NCBI RefSeq assembly: GCF_900696085.1
Contig: NZ_CAADFC020000004.1
Coordinates: 938,985 to 1,002,984 of the forward strand
From: Bradyrhizobium ivorense
GTDB taxonomy: Bacteria; Pseudomonadota; Alphaproteobacteria; Rhizobiales; Xanthobacteraceae
DNA: 64,000 bases
Direction of reading: 5' to 3'
Below, in pieces: positions 17,880 to 26,562 of this stretch. The position numbers were made by a program, and so were the translations under genes. The notes under the pieces were generated by a model. That model saw only the letters and a list, made by a program, of their open reading frames with translations. It did no database searches and was not told where the DNA came from. Position 1 is the stretch's first letter. The number at the start of each line of letters is the position of its first letter.

Positions 17880-18860
17880 TCAGTTGTACTGGCATGCCTT
17901 CCGGGCTGCGGTCACGATGCGTTCGACCGAAGGCATGTAGTGTTGCTCAAGACGCGCCATCGGCACGATCGTGTCGTAGCCGGTGACGCGGATCACGGGT
18001 GCAAGCAGGGAGGACAGGCCGCGCTCGGCGACCAGGGCTGCGATCTCCGCGCCAAATCCGCCGGTGTGCGCCGCCTCATGCACGATGACGCAGCGTCCGG
18101 TCTTTGCGACCGAACCAAGCACGGTATTTTCGTCATAGGGCTTGAGGGTGGCGAGATCGATGACCTCGGCAGCAATGCGCTCGGCAGAAAGTGCTTCGGC
18201 GGCGGCCATCGTTTCCTTCACCATCGCGCCCCAGCTGATCAGCGTGACGTCGCGACCTTCCCGCAGGACAAAGGCGAGATCCAGCGGCAAGGCTTCGCCA
18301 TTATCCTCGACCTCGCCTTTCGCCGCGCGGTAGAGCCGCGTCGGTTCCAGAAACACCACGGGATCGGGATCGCGGATCGCGGCGAGCAGAAGTCCATAGG
18401 CGCGGTCCGGCGACGAAGGCATGACCACACGCAAGCCGGGTATGTGGGCCAGCATCGCCTCGGTGCTTTCGGAATGATGCTCGGGTGCACGGATTCCCGC
18501 GCCATGCGGCGTGCGCAGAACCATCGGACAGGTGAGCCGTCCCTGGGTCCGGTTGCGCATTCGGGATGCATGGTTCACCAGTTGATCGAGGCAGGGGTAG
18601 AGAAATCCCATGAACTGGATTTCGCCGACGGGTTTCAGCCCCTGCGCCGCCATGCCGACGCAGAGCCCGCTGATCAGGAGTTCGGCAAGCGGCGTATCGA
18701 GAACGCGCTCCGAACCGAAGCGCTCTTGCAAGCCCACGGTGGCGCGGAACACGCCGCCATTGAGGCCGACATCTTCGCCAAGCACGACCACATCGGGATC
18801 ATCCTCCATCGCGCGGCCGAGCGCCAGATTGATGGCTTCGACCAACGTGACCTCAGGCAT
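17880..18860 (-). CDS. 2-oxoacid dehydrogenase E1 beta subunit
   Basis: The 326-residue protein starts at ATG 18860 (MPEVTLVEAINLALGRAMEDD) and overlaps the E1-alpha stop by 8 bp. It has the transketolase pyrimidine-binding domain (VVLGEDVGLNGGVFRATVGLQERFG, PLAELLISGLCVGMAAQGLKPVGEIQF) and the C-terminal transketolase domain (ALSAERIAAEVIDLATLKPYDE). With E1-alpha it forms the thiamine-diphosphate enzyme that decarboxylates a 2-oxoacid and acylates the E2 lipoyl group. The heterotetrameric E1 type is that of pyruvate, acetoin or branched-chain complexes. Confidence 0.93.
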   Translation of the reverse strand: MPEVTLVEAINLALGRAMEDDPDVVVLGEDVGLNGGVFRATVGLQERFGSERVLDTPLAELLISGLCVGMAAQGLKPVGEIQFMGFLYPCLDQLVNHASRMRNRTQGRLTCPMVLRTPHGAGIRAPEHHSESTEAMLAHIPGLRVVMPSSPDRAYGLLLAAIRDPDPVVFLEPTRLYRAAKGEVEDNGEALPLDLAFVLREGRDVTLISWGAMVKETMAAAEALSAERIAAEVIDLATLKPYDENTVLGSVAKTGRCVIVHEAAHTGGFGAEIAALVAERGLSSLLAPVIRVTGYDTIVPMARLEQHYMPSVERIVTAARKACQYN

Positions 18861-19950
18861 CGTCCTCTCCCGCGAGTTCGTGCCGCTGCGCGACATACGT
18901 CTCGGGCAGATCGGCATAAAGGTTGTCGAACATGGTTTCGGGTCGGCGCGGCGGCGTTGACAGATAGCACTCGACCGCCGCCTCGATGCGCTCATGGCAC
19001 TCGGCGGCAAGCCGCTCCTCGTCCGCCTTGGTCCACATCTTCTGGCCCACGAGATATGACCGGAAGCGCGCAAGCGGCTCTTCCTTCCAATGCGCCTGGA
19101 CTTCTTCAGGCGAGCGATAGCGCAATGCATCATCGGAGGTCGTGTGATCGCCGAGCCGGTAGGTGACCGCTTCGATGAAGCGAGGGCCTGTGCCGTTGCG
19201 AGCAGCGGCAATGGCTTCCTCGGCGGCGGCGCGCATGGCCACCACGTCATTCCCGTCCACCTGCTCGCCGCTGAAGCCTGCGGCGATGGCCTTCTGCGCC
19301 AGCGTTTCAGAACCGGTCTGAAGCCGCAACGGTACCGATATGGCCCATTGATTGTTGGTGGCGACGAACACAACCGGCAATTTGTGTGCGCCGGCAAAAT
19401 TCATTGCCTCGTAAACATCGCCTTTCGAGGTGGCGCCGTCGCCGAACAGACATACGGCGACACGCGGCTCCTTGCGCAGCTTCAAGGCATAGGCGACGCC
19501 CGCGGCATGCGGCGCCTGCGATCCGACGGGAACGCAAAACGGGAAATCGTGGACTGGACCGGAGAATTGATTGCCCCGTTCGTCGCCGCCCCAGAACAGC
19601 AATATCTCCTCCAGCCTGACACCACGCCAGAGCAACGCGCCATTGTCGCGATAGGAGGGTAGCAGGACGTCCTCTTCCCGCATCGCACTCGCTACTCCGA
19701 CCGATACCGCCTCCTGGCCCAGCGAAACGGCATAGGTTCCCAGCCGACCGGTGCGCTGCAATGCAACAGCCTTTCGATCAAACAGGCGCAGCAGCACCAT
19801 GGACCGGTAAAGCTCGACGAGCAGCTTGGCATCAGCGGCGAAGGCGGGCAGCGGCCGGACCGCCGAACCGTCCGGCGCGAGGCAATTGCGGCGGCGCACC
19901 TCAAAGCGCGCAATCACGGGGAGCTCTTCGTTTGCCCTTTTGCTGGCCAC
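18853..19950 (-). CDS. 2-oxoacid dehydrogenase E1 alpha subunit (PdhA/BkdA type)
   Basis: The 365-residue protein starts at the GTG at 19950-19948, which has a CAGGAG site a few bases upstream; the longer open frame upstream shows no similarity and would cross the divergent promoter region. The thiamine-diphosphate motif GDGATSKGDVYEAMNFAGAHKLP ends with NNQWAIS, and SLGQEAVSVG and YRLGDHTTSDDA are also conserved. Family similarity is best to the alpha chain annotated as acetyl-transferring pyruvate dehydrogenase in Bradyrhizobium and Bacillus-type complexes. It leads the E1-alpha, E1-beta, E2 operon. Confidence 0.92.
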   Translation of the reverse strand: MASKRANEELPVIARFEVRRRNCLAPDGSAVRPLPAFAADAKLLVELYRSMVLLRLFDRKAVALQRTGRLGTYAVSLGQEAVSVGVASAMREEDVLLPSYRDNGALLWRGVRLEEILLFWGGDERGNQFSGPVHDFPFCVPVGSQAPHAAGVAYALKLRKEPRVAVCLFGDGATSKGDVYEAMNFAGAHKLPVVFVATNNQWAISVPLRLQTGSETLAQKAIAAGFSGEQVDGNDVVAMRAAAEEAIAAARNGTGPRFIEAVTYRLGDHTTSDDALRYRSPEEVQAHWKEEPLARFRSYLVGQKMWTKADEERLAAECHERIEAAVECYLSTPPRRPETMFDNLYADLPETYVAQRHELAGEDDA

Positions 19951-20084
19951 GCTCTCACTCCTGGAGCGATCCCGCCTCCCATGTCGATCATTTGGTGTTC
20001 GTGCTGGGACGACGCAATACCAGGTTAACGGAGATCGACTGACGCGATCGTGGAAACCGCACCGCGATAGCGGTATATGAGAGC

Positions 20085-20303
20085 ATGGCAAATGGTCAGG
20101 TTGTCCTGGTAACAACTGCGCCGTTGGACGGCGGCCCGCCGGTTCGCTCGGTCTTCTTCGTGGCTGAAGGGGATCCGGCCAAGGCCACGGCGATTATTGC
20201 GGACATGATGGCCCCGAATGAAAGCGTCGAAGCGTGGGGGCCGCTTCCGGAAGCCGCCGTCAAGGCGCTCGGATTGAAGCCCGGCGACTACACCCACACC
20301 TGA
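20085..20303 (+). CDS. Small conserved-looking protein, 72 residues
   Basis: I do not recognise this family. The 72-residue product (MANGQVVLVTTAPLDGGPPV at the start) is soluble and mildly acidic, with no cysteine or membrane segment. It is divergent from E1-alpha with 134 bp between starts, and codon usage follows the GC-rich third-position bias of its neighbours. The ribosome-binding site (GAGAG close to the ATG) is weak. It could be a GYD-like ferredoxin-fold fragment, but that is speculative. Confidence 0.5.
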   Translation: MANGQVVLVTTAPLDGGPPVRSVFFVAEGDPAKATAIIADMMAPNESVEAWGPLPEAAVKALGLKPGDYTHT

Positions 20304-20616
20304 CCGGCACCAGATGGCCGTCGATGTAGTGTCGAACGCTTGCTGCGGCGCCTAGAGTCGACACCGCGCCTCCGATGACGATGCGGAGTCCTCTTTTTCG
20401 AGCACACGATATGGCGTAGTCTGTGACGAGCTGCCGTGAAGACGGGACGGGCCGAGGTCGCCGTTTGATGGAACGGGCAGCGATCATGCCGTCGGCAGGC
20501 ATCGCATTCTGAAAGCAGCGCCGACCTTTGTGGCGCGACCTCAACTTCCACATGGAGCAGGTTGGCCTGCCGCGCGTATGCGGCAAGCAAGGGATGTGCA
20601 ACCCTTGGAGGACGAC
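20304..20616. other. Gene-free interval
   Basis: This 313-bp stretch lies between two small plus-strand genes. Open frames in it lack start signals and resemble no family. Only the GGAG ribosome-binding site of the GYD gene near its right end is recognisable. Confidence 0.5.
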
Positions 20617-20910
20617 ATGGCGACATTCGTATTGACGATCAACTGGACCGACCAGGGAATTCGGGCTGTCAAGGATGCTCCCAAGCGCAGCGCGGCGGCG
20701 AAAGAGCTCGCTAAGAAATTCGGGGTCGAGCTCAAGGAGGTTTATCTTACCTCCGGCGCGCATGACATCCTTGTCATCGCCGAAGCGCCTCTCGGCGACC
20801 ACGTCACAAAATTCGCGCTTGCAATCGGTTCTCAGGGAAACGTGCGTACCAGCACCTCACGTGCCTGGCCCGAGGCGGAGTGGACCAAGCTGATATCCGA
20901 GCTTCCGTAG
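20617..20910 (+). CDS. GYD domain-containing protein
   Basis: The 97-residue protein starts at ATG 20617 (MATFVLTINWTDQGIRAVKDA) behind TTGGAGGA. It matches the GYD family, small ferredoxin-like proteins of unknown function found across bacteria. The conserved order is present: an N-terminal strand, NWTDQGIRAVKDAPKR helix, FGVELKEVYLTSGAHDILVIAEAP, and TSTSRAWPEAEW. The name-giving Gly-Tyr-Asp appears here as GAHD. A regulatory or ligand-binding role is possible. It is probably expressed alone or with the Mth938-like gene 200 bp downstream. Confidence 0.85.
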   Translation: MATFVLTINWTDQGIRAVKDAPKRSAAAKELAKKFGVELKEVYLTSGAHDILVIAEAPLGDHVTKFALAIGSQGNVRTSTSRAWPEAEWTKLISELP

Positions 20911-21110
20911 CGGCTTCGGATTTCACGACGAGCCTCTGCGCGGCGTGATCGATTGCGGCCGTCGCGATTTCAACACCCGTGCGCGGGTAGCACAATCCTT
21001 CATCGAAAGGAGGCATATCTGCACTGTTTTGGGCCATGATGCTTCGATACCAGGTTCGTCTGCCGCGGAAGAAACCGGGCTTTGTGCCGCGATCATGAGG
21101 AGGTCATGCC

Positions 21111-21467
21111 ATGGAAATCGAAGGCACCACATTCGGCAGTATCACGATTGACGGAAAGACCTATGAACACGACGTGATCATTCGCCTGTCCGGCGAAGTG
21201 ACGAAACGGAAGAAAAAGCTGTCGAAGAAATACTACGGCACCTCGCATATCGTCTCGAAGGACGAAGCGAAGTTCGTCTTCGAGGACGGATGCAAGCAGC
21301 TGATTTTGGGCACGGGCCAATTCGGAAATGTGCATCTATCGCAGGAAGCCGAAGCCTATCTTGCGAAGAGGAGTTGCACGGTCCTATTGCAGCCGACTCC
21401 CGAGGCGATTCAAACGTTCAACGGCTCGCGTGCGAGGAAGATCGGTCTTTTTCACGTAACTTGTTGA
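21111..21467 (+). CDS. Mth938-like domain-containing protein
   Basis: The 118-residue protein starts at ATG 21111 after a GAGGAGGT ribosome-binding site. It fits the Mth938/AAMDC-like fold: FGSITIDGKTYEHDVIIRLSGEV at the N-terminus, then SHIVSKDEAKFVFEDGCKQLILGTGQFGNVHLSQEAEAYL and a C-terminal strand with VLLQPTPEAIQTFN. The function of the family in bacteria is unknown. Base composition is a little lower in GC than the surroundings, with AAGAAAAAGCTGTCGAAGAAA-like lysine-rich coding near the middle. Confidence 0.8.
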   Translation: MEIEGTTFGSITIDGKTYEHDVIIRLSGEVTKRKKKLSKKYYGTSHIVSKDEAKFVFEDGCKQLILGTGQFGNVHLSQEAEAYLAKRSCTVLLQPTPEAIQTFNGSRARKIGLFHVTC

Positions 21468-21681
21468 ATCGGTGTTCATGTGGGGTGGGCGCTCGATGAG
21501 CCATGTTCATCAACACGATAAACGTTCTCGCACCCGGGACGTTCGGGGTATCCAGTCGGACTGCCTCAAGACTGTTTGGGAGCGCAGTTTTCAACGGCCG
21601 CCTCCTCATGCTGGCGGCCAGCCTACCGAGTCAAGTTTGAACGCCAACCTTCGTTTGAAGGGTGACCACGGTCGGCAACTG

Positions 21682-22413
21682 CTAATCATTTGAACGTGTG
21701 AAGGGTACGAAGCGCACGAGGGCGACCGCGCGCGTCGCCGTCTTGCCGGGGGCGATCTTCTCGACGACCGTGAGTTGCTGAGTGCTGTAACCGGCCCCTA
21801 CCGGCATCACCAGCCGGCCACCCACTCTTAGCTGCTCGATCAGAGGCGGCGGCACCTCCCCGAGCGCTGCGGTCACGACGATGGCGTCAAAGGGACTGCA
21901 TTCGGGCCAGCCATCATAGCCGTCGCCGAGCCTGACGCTCACATTGTCATACGCGAGCTTCTTGAGTGTTTTCGCGGCGCCTTCGGCCAATTGCGGGATG
22001 ATTTCGATGGTGCAAACCTTTCGCGCCAACTGCGCAAGGATCGCGGCCTGGTAGCCCGAACCGGTACCGACTTCGAGCACGACATGATCGGGCGCGACCG
22101 CGGCCAACTGGGTCATCAAGGCCACGATGTAAGGTTGTGATATGGTCTGTCCGAGTCCGATCGGGACCGGCCCGTCCACGTATGCGATGGAACAAGATCG
22201 CTCGGCGATGAACAGGTGGCGTTTCGTTTGCTTCATGGCCTCAAGGACCCGCTCCGACAGGCCCTGCGGTCCCAAGGCACGGGCGTCGGACTGGGCATAG
22301 GCCCGGATGGTTTCGATCATGGCACCGCGCTCACGGACGCATTCCGCATCCTCTGCGGCCGCGTCCCGCGCGAAGGTAACCATGGAAAGCACGAACAGCA
22401 GCAGCGGCTTCAT
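21682..22413 (-). CDS. Protein-L-isoaspartate O-methyltransferase-like protein with signal peptide
   Basis: The 243-residue protein resembles PCMT, which methylates isoaspartyl residues in damaged proteins using S-adenosylmethionine. The SAM-binding motif VVLEVGTGSGYQAAILAQL and the upstream GLGQTISQPYIVALMTQL segment are intact, as is FDAIVVTAALGEVPPPL. Unusually, the N-terminus MKPLLLFVLSMVTFARDAAAEDAEC looks like a cleavable signal peptide, so the enzyme may be periplasmic, where SAM is not expected. The gene stands alone. An alternative is a cytosolic start further in, but no good candidate is visible. Confidence 0.85.
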   Translation of the reverse strand: MKPLLLFVLSMVTFARDAAAEDAECVRERGAMIETIRAYAQSDARALGPQGLSERVLEAMKQTKRHLFIAERSCSIAYVDGPVPIGLGQTISQPYIVALMTQLAAVAPDHVVLEVGTGSGYQAAILAQLARKVCTIEIIPQLAEGAAKTLKKLAYDNVSVRLGDGYDGWPECSPFDAIVVTAALGEVPPPLIEQLRVGGRLVMPVGAGYSTQQLTVVEKIAPGKTATRAVALVRFVPFTRSND

Positions 22414-22735
22414 GACCGTGCGCTCTACGAGCGGTGCATCGTTCGCGCCGACCGATCACCGTTGAGCCAGATCGGTCGGGCGATCCTCCAGTGCGACTTC
22501 ATACCACGATTGCATCGCGTCGGTAAGCTGGCTCCTCGCACGCATTGCCGCGAAACGGCGGGATCGGACGGAGCCCCGCTTCACTCCACGGACAGTAGAT
22601 CGTTTCCTTCCTGCCCTCGTCCGGGATCACATTTTAGAGCGATCGCCTGGCACGCGCCCGGAATCCTTATCCCTCCACAATCGGCGGCCAAGCTGTGGAC
22701 GCTGCACCACTGCGTCCGATTGAGGAGATTGAACC
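22414..22735. other. Gene-free divergent interval
   Basis: These 322 bp separate the PCMT-like gene from the alpha/beta hydrolase gene, transcribed divergently. Open frames here are shadows of the flanking genes. A TGAGGAG ribosome-binding site for the hydrolase is at the right end. No clear operator or repeat was seen. Confidence 0.5.
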
Positions 22736-23578
22736 GTGGACCGACGTCTCTTTCTGGCAACTGCGCTGTTCGGCCTGGCGCGCATCCCGCACGCCATAGC
22801 TGCCGAGCGCTGGCAGATGCTGCCGGCGACGCCGCCGCCCATCGCAGGGCGCAGCGCACGCGCCGAGATCAACGGCATCAGCCTGTTCCATGTCGAGACC
22901 GGTGAAGGAAGCCCGGTGGTGTTTCTCCATGGCGGGCTGTCCAATTCCGACTATTTCGGCCTGCAGGTGCCGGAGGTGGCGCGCCGGCATCGCGTGATTT
23001 GCGTCGACAGCCGCGGCCATGGCCGCAGCACCCGCAACGCGCAGCCGTTCGGCTACGATCTGATGACGGACGACGTCGTCGCCCTGCTCGATCATCTGCA
23101 GATTCCGCGGGCCGCGATCGTCGGCTGGAGCGACGGTGCCATCATCGGGTTGGACATGGCGATGCGCCATCCCGATCGGGTCACCCGCGTGTTTGCGTTC
23201 GGCGCCAATACCCAGACGTCGGGCCTCAAGCCGGACATCGACAAGAACCCGACCTTCGCGCAATTCATCGCGCGGGCGAAGACCGAGTATGAGCGGCTCT
23301 CGCCGACGCCGGGCGAATATGACCAGTTCCTGCAGCAGATCGAGAAAATGTGGGAGACCCAGCCGAATTGGACCGACGAGCAGCTCCGCGCAATCCGCGC
23401 GCCGGTGCTGATCGCCGACGGCCAGTATGACGAGGGCATCAAGCGCGAGCATACCGAATACATGGCCGCGACCATTCCGGGCGCCGGCCTGCTGATCCTG
23501 CCCAATGCCAGCCACTTCGCCTTCCTGCAGGATCCCGTGCTGTTCAACGCGGCGCTGCTGGATTTTCTGGGCTCCTGA
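22736..23578 (+). CDS. Exported alpha/beta hydrolase
   Basis: The 280-residue protein starts at GTG 22736 with a GAGGAG site. The N-terminus (MDRRLFLATALFGLARIPHAIAAE) is a signal peptide with a twin-arginine-like MDRR-LFL opening, so export is likely. The mature part is an alpha/beta hydrolase: HGGLSNSDYF oxyanion strand, VDSRGHGRSTR, nucleophile elbow GWSDGA, acid in LIADGQYDEGI and histidine in NASHFAFLQDP. It resembles haloperoxidase/esterase-like enzymes; the substrate is unknown. A carboxymuconolactone decarboxylase family gene follows 57 bp later. Confidence 0.9.
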   Translation: MDRRLFLATALFGLARIPHAIAAERWQMLPATPPPIAGRSARAEINGISLFHVETGEGSPVVFLHGGLSNSDYFGLQVPEVARRHRVICVDSRGHGRSTRNAQPFGYDLMTDDVVALLDHLQIPRAAIVGWSDGAIIGLDMAMRHPDRVTRVFAFGANTQTSGLKPDIDKNPTFAQFIARAKTEYERLSPTPGEYDQFLQQIEKMWETQPNWTDEQLRAIRAPVLIADGQYDEGIKREHTEYMAATIPGAGLLILPNASHFAFLQDPVLFNAALLDFLGS

Positions 23579-23635
23579 TCGGAGCCTGAACTGCTATGAT
23601 CGCCGTCGTTTCAAACCGGTGCAAAGAGAGAAGCC

Positions 23636-24058
23636 GTGGCAACAGTAAAACTGCTCTCCGATAACGAACTTTCCACGGAGGCGCGCGCCGTCTTCGACGA
23701 TATCCGCAACACGCGCAAATCGGACTTCGTCAACAATTTCTGGCGCGCGCTGGCGCATGATCCGAAAACCTTGCGGCGAACCTGGGAGAGCATCAAGGAG
23801 GTGATGGCGCCGGGCGCGCTCGATCCGAAGGTCAAGGAGATGCTCTACGTCGCAGTCTCGGTGGCCCACGGCTGCAGCTACTGCATTCATTCCCACACCG
23901 CGGCCGCCCGCGCCAAGGGCATGACCGAGGCCGAGTATCACGAGCTGCTGGCGATCGTCGGCATGGCCGCTGAGACCAACCGGCTGGTCACCGCGCTCGG
24001 CGTGCCCGTGGACGACGCGTTCCTCGTCGATGCGCCGGCGGGACGTGGACAGGAGTAG
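23636..24058 (+). CDS. Carboxymuconolactone decarboxylase family protein (AhpD-like)
   Basis: The 140-residue protein starts at GTG 23636 behind AAAGAGAG. It is an AhpD/CMD-fold protein with the redox motif CSYCIHSHT (Cys-X2-Cys-X3-His), which favours an alkylhydroperoxidase-type peroxidase over a true decarboxylase. The N-terminal ATVKLLSDNELSTEARAVFDDIR and DPKVKEMLYVAVSVAHGC are family-typical. It probably forms a short transcription unit with the exported hydrolase. Its TAG stop is followed immediately by a palindromic repeat. Confidence 0.9.
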   Translation: MATVKLLSDNELSTEARAVFDDIRNTRKSDFVNNFWRALAHDPKTLRRTWESIKEVMAPGALDPKVKEMLYVAVSVAHGCSYCIHSHTAAARAKGMTEAEYHELLAIVGMAAETNRLVTALGVPVDDAFLVDAPAGRGQE

Positions 24059-24132
24059 ATGCGTCGTAGGATGGGTGGAACCAACGGGTCAGCGCTACGC
24101 GCGGCCCCGTTGGCTCTACCCACCCTACGCAT
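24059..24132. repeat. Palindromic intergenic repeat / bidirectional terminator candidate
   Basis: Inverted arms ATGCGTCGTAGGATGGGT... and ...ACCCACCCTACGCAT, with inner CCAACGGG/CCCGTTGG, form one long hairpin exactly filling the gap between two convergent genes. It may terminate transcription from both sides. Confidence 0.75.
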
Positions 24133-24135
24133 CTG

Positions 24136-25731
24136 TCATTTGTCGAGCCATACATCCTCGAAGCGCAGATTGTTGTACTGGCTGTTGTCGTGCGGATGGA
24201 AATTCCGCACATAGGGCTGCCAGCAATTGCCGGCCGATGAGTGCAGGATGATCGGCCGCGCCGCATCGTCGACCAGGATGCGCTCGATGTCGAACACGAG
24301 CTTCCTCCGCTTGTCCTTGTCGAGCTCGCGCGACTGCGCGGCAAGCAGTTTGTCGACGTCGGCGTTGCAATACTGGGTGTAGTTGCGCTCGGAGTTGCAG
24401 GAATAGTTTTCGACCAGGTTGCCGTCGGGATCGTCGACGCTGACGCCGGTGACGTTGAGGCCGATCGTATAATCCTTGCGCTGCAGCCGCGAGTACCAGC
24501 GCGGCGTGTCCAGAATATCCAGCTCGGCCACGATGTAGATCTTCTTGAGCTGGTCGGCGAGGATCACGGCCGGATCGCGGTAGGTCGGCAGATTGCGGGT
24601 CTGGATCTTGATCGACAGCGGCTTGGCGTCGCTGTAGCCGAGCTTCTGCATGATCGCCTGCGCTTCAGTGAGGCTCTTTTCGGTATCGGGGCTGTAGCCC
24701 ATCAGCGTCGACAGCACCTCGGCCGGCATGCCCCACTCGCCTTCCGGCTTCGCCAGCATCGCGCCGCCGAGCCGCGCACTGCCCTCGAACAGGATGGTGT
24801 TGAAGGCCTTGCGGTCGAGCGCCAGCGACATCGCGTGGCGGATGTCCGGATTGTCGAACGGCGGATTGACCCGGTTGACCAGGAGATTGATCTGGGTGTT
24901 GGTCGCCGTCATCTCGCAGATCGCGCTCGGCGCCCGCGCCTTGACGTCCTTCATCAGGGGAACGCTGACGTCGGAGGGAAAGGTGATGTCGTAGTCGCCG
25001 GTCGAAAACGCCAGCATCCGCGTGGCGCGGCTGTCGATGCTCCGCACCGTGATCTCGTCGAGATACGGCCGGTCCTTCTTGAAGTAATCCGGGTTGCGCA
25101 CCAGGCGAATGGAATCGCCGCGGCGGAACTCGACGAATTTGAACGGCCCGGTGCCGACCGGCTTGGTGCGCATCACCTGCTGCGGCACGTGGCAGGGATA
25201 GACCACCGAGAAAGCGCTGGCGAGCAGCGCCAGCAGGCCGGGCTGCGGCTCGGTCAGTTCGAAGGTCGCCTCATCGTCGCCTTTGATGCTGACGTCCTGC
25301 AGCTTCGTGTACCAGACCTTGCGCGGGTTGCGCTTGAAGTCCTGGGTCTCGGCCTTGCCGATCAGCATCCGCCACGTGCACTGCACGTCCTTGGCGGTGA
25401 ACGGCTGGCCGTCGTGCCATTTCACGCCGTGACGGAGCTTGAAGGTCAGTTTGGTGCTGGTCGAATCCCACGACCAGCTCTCGGCGAGATCGGGGATCAC
25501 GGTGTCGATGGATTCGTGCACCTTGGCCGGATCGAACACCACGAGATTGTTGAACACCGCCGCGAACGGCATCACCGAGGCGATGGTGGATTCCTCCAGC
25601 AGCGAGGTCGAGGGCGGATTGTCGTTGTGGTAGAGCCGCAGCGTACCGCCCTTCTTCTGCGCCGATGCGGGGCTGGCGGCCATTGCTGCGATGCCCAATG
25701 CCGCGACGCACGCAGCCAGTCTCAACCCCAT
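24136..25731 (-). CDS. ABC transporter substrate-binding protein, peptide/nickel family (SBP_bac_5)
   Basis: The 531-residue protein starts at ATG 25731 with GGGAGG upstream. The signal peptide MGLRLAACVAALGIAAMAASPASAQ is clear, so it is periplasmic. Family marks are VIPDLAESWSWD, LTFKLRHGVKWHDGQPFTAKDVQCTW, PVGTGPFKFVEFRRGDSIRLVRNPDYF and DIRHAMSLALDRKAFN. Such proteins deliver peptides, opines or other solutes to an ABC importer. No permease or ATPase genes are adjacent, so this is an orphan binding protein. The ligand is unknown. Confidence 0.92.
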   Translation of the reverse strand: MGLRLAACVAALGIAAMAASPASAQKKGGTLRLYHNDNPPSTSLLEESTIASVMPFAAVFNNLVVFDPAKVHESIDTVIPDLAESWSWDSTSTKLTFKLRHGVKWHDGQPFTAKDVQCTWRMLIGKAETQDFKRNPRKVWYTKLQDVSIKGDDEATFELTEPQPGLLALLASAFSVVYPCHVPQQVMRTKPVGTGPFKFVEFRRGDSIRLVRNPDYFKKDRPYLDEITVRSIDSRATRMLAFSTGDYDITFPSDVSVPLMKDVKARAPSAICEMTATNTQINLLVNRVNPPFDNPDIRHAMSLALDRKAFNTILFEGSARLGGAMLAKPEGEWGMPAEVLSTLMGYSPDTEKSLTEAQAIMQKLGYSDAKPLSIKIQTRNLPTYRDPAVILADQLKKIYIVAELDILDTPRWYSRLQRKDYTIGLNVTGVSVDDPDGNLVENYSCNSERNYTQYCNADVDKLLAAQSRELDKDKRRKLVFDIERILVDDAARPIILHSSAGNCWQPYVRNFHPHDNSQYNNLRFEDVWLDK

Positions 25732-25960
25732 TCTCGCCTCCCGGAATTTCTTGTTCTTGTCGCTTCCCGCAAGCAGTCGAGCATAAGGCAAAGCGCGTCG
25801 CAATCGGCGGCGCGTGAGTTCATTGCCGGATGCGCGCAACGCAGATCGTCAGGTGAAACCTGCCCGAGTGCCTGAATACCACGGGGTTCCGGATCACCCA
25901 TGAACCTTGCCGACACCGGCGGCAACTAAAGGGCAATCGGACCTTTGACACATAGCTTCG

Positions 25961-26413
25961 ATGACCGCCTCCATTGCACACAACCGCCGACTTGGAATCA
26001 TCGGCAGCATTGTCGGCCTGCTGGCGCTGATGGCGGCCATTTTGCCGCAGTGGGTGATCCCCGTGGTCGCACCGCCGCCACCGGTCGATCAGGTCGTGGT
26101 CGATACCGGATCGCGCGTGAAGGACCGCCTCGTCGCCCGGCTGAAGGGCGTCGAGTACCAGGCGCCGCACCGCGAGCCATCGCTCGGCAGCCGCCTGCAC
26201 GGCAACTTCTCGCTGGCCGCGATCACGCTCGGCCTGCTTGCGATCGCGTTCGCCGTATTCTCGGTGATCTTCCGCGAGGAGAAGCTCCTGGCCGGCGTGT
26301 CCGCCACGCTCGGCGTCTGCGCGATCGCCGTCGAGGTGTCGATGTTCCTGATCGGCATCCTGTTCGTGCTCGCGATCCTCTACATCGTGTCGAACATGCT
26401 CGACTGGTTCTGA
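25961..26413 (+). CDS. Small membrane protein with three predicted transmembrane segments
   Basis: The 150-residue protein is not a family I recognise. Hydrophobic segments are at about residues 11-33 (LGIIGSIVGLLALMAAILPQW), 83-101 (FSLAAITLGLLAIAFAVFSVI) and 108-145 (a long stretch that may be two helices). The loop between the first two contains PVVAPPPPVDQVVVDTGSRVKDRL. It lies 149 bp upstream of the Anbu gene on the same strand, so an operon link is possible but unproven. No strong ribosome-binding site is visible. Confidence 0.7.
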   Translation: MTASIAHNRRLGIIGSIVGLLALMAAILPQWVIPVVAPPPPVDQVVVDTGSRVKDRLVARLKGVEYQAPHREPSLGSRLHGNFSLAAITLGLLAIAFAVFSVIFREEKLLAGVSATLGVCAIAVEVSMFLIGILFVLAILYIVSNMLDWF

Positions 26414-26562
26414 TCCCGCCCCGAAACGCGCGGCCGAGCCCCTGCCCCAAGGACCATTTCCCCATTCGCCGCCCCTCCCGCGCCAGGGAATTGGGGTTGG
26501 ATGCGCCTCCGAAATTGGCTACTAGTTTGGCGCCGAAAACTCGGGCCGTTCGGGGACTGGAA

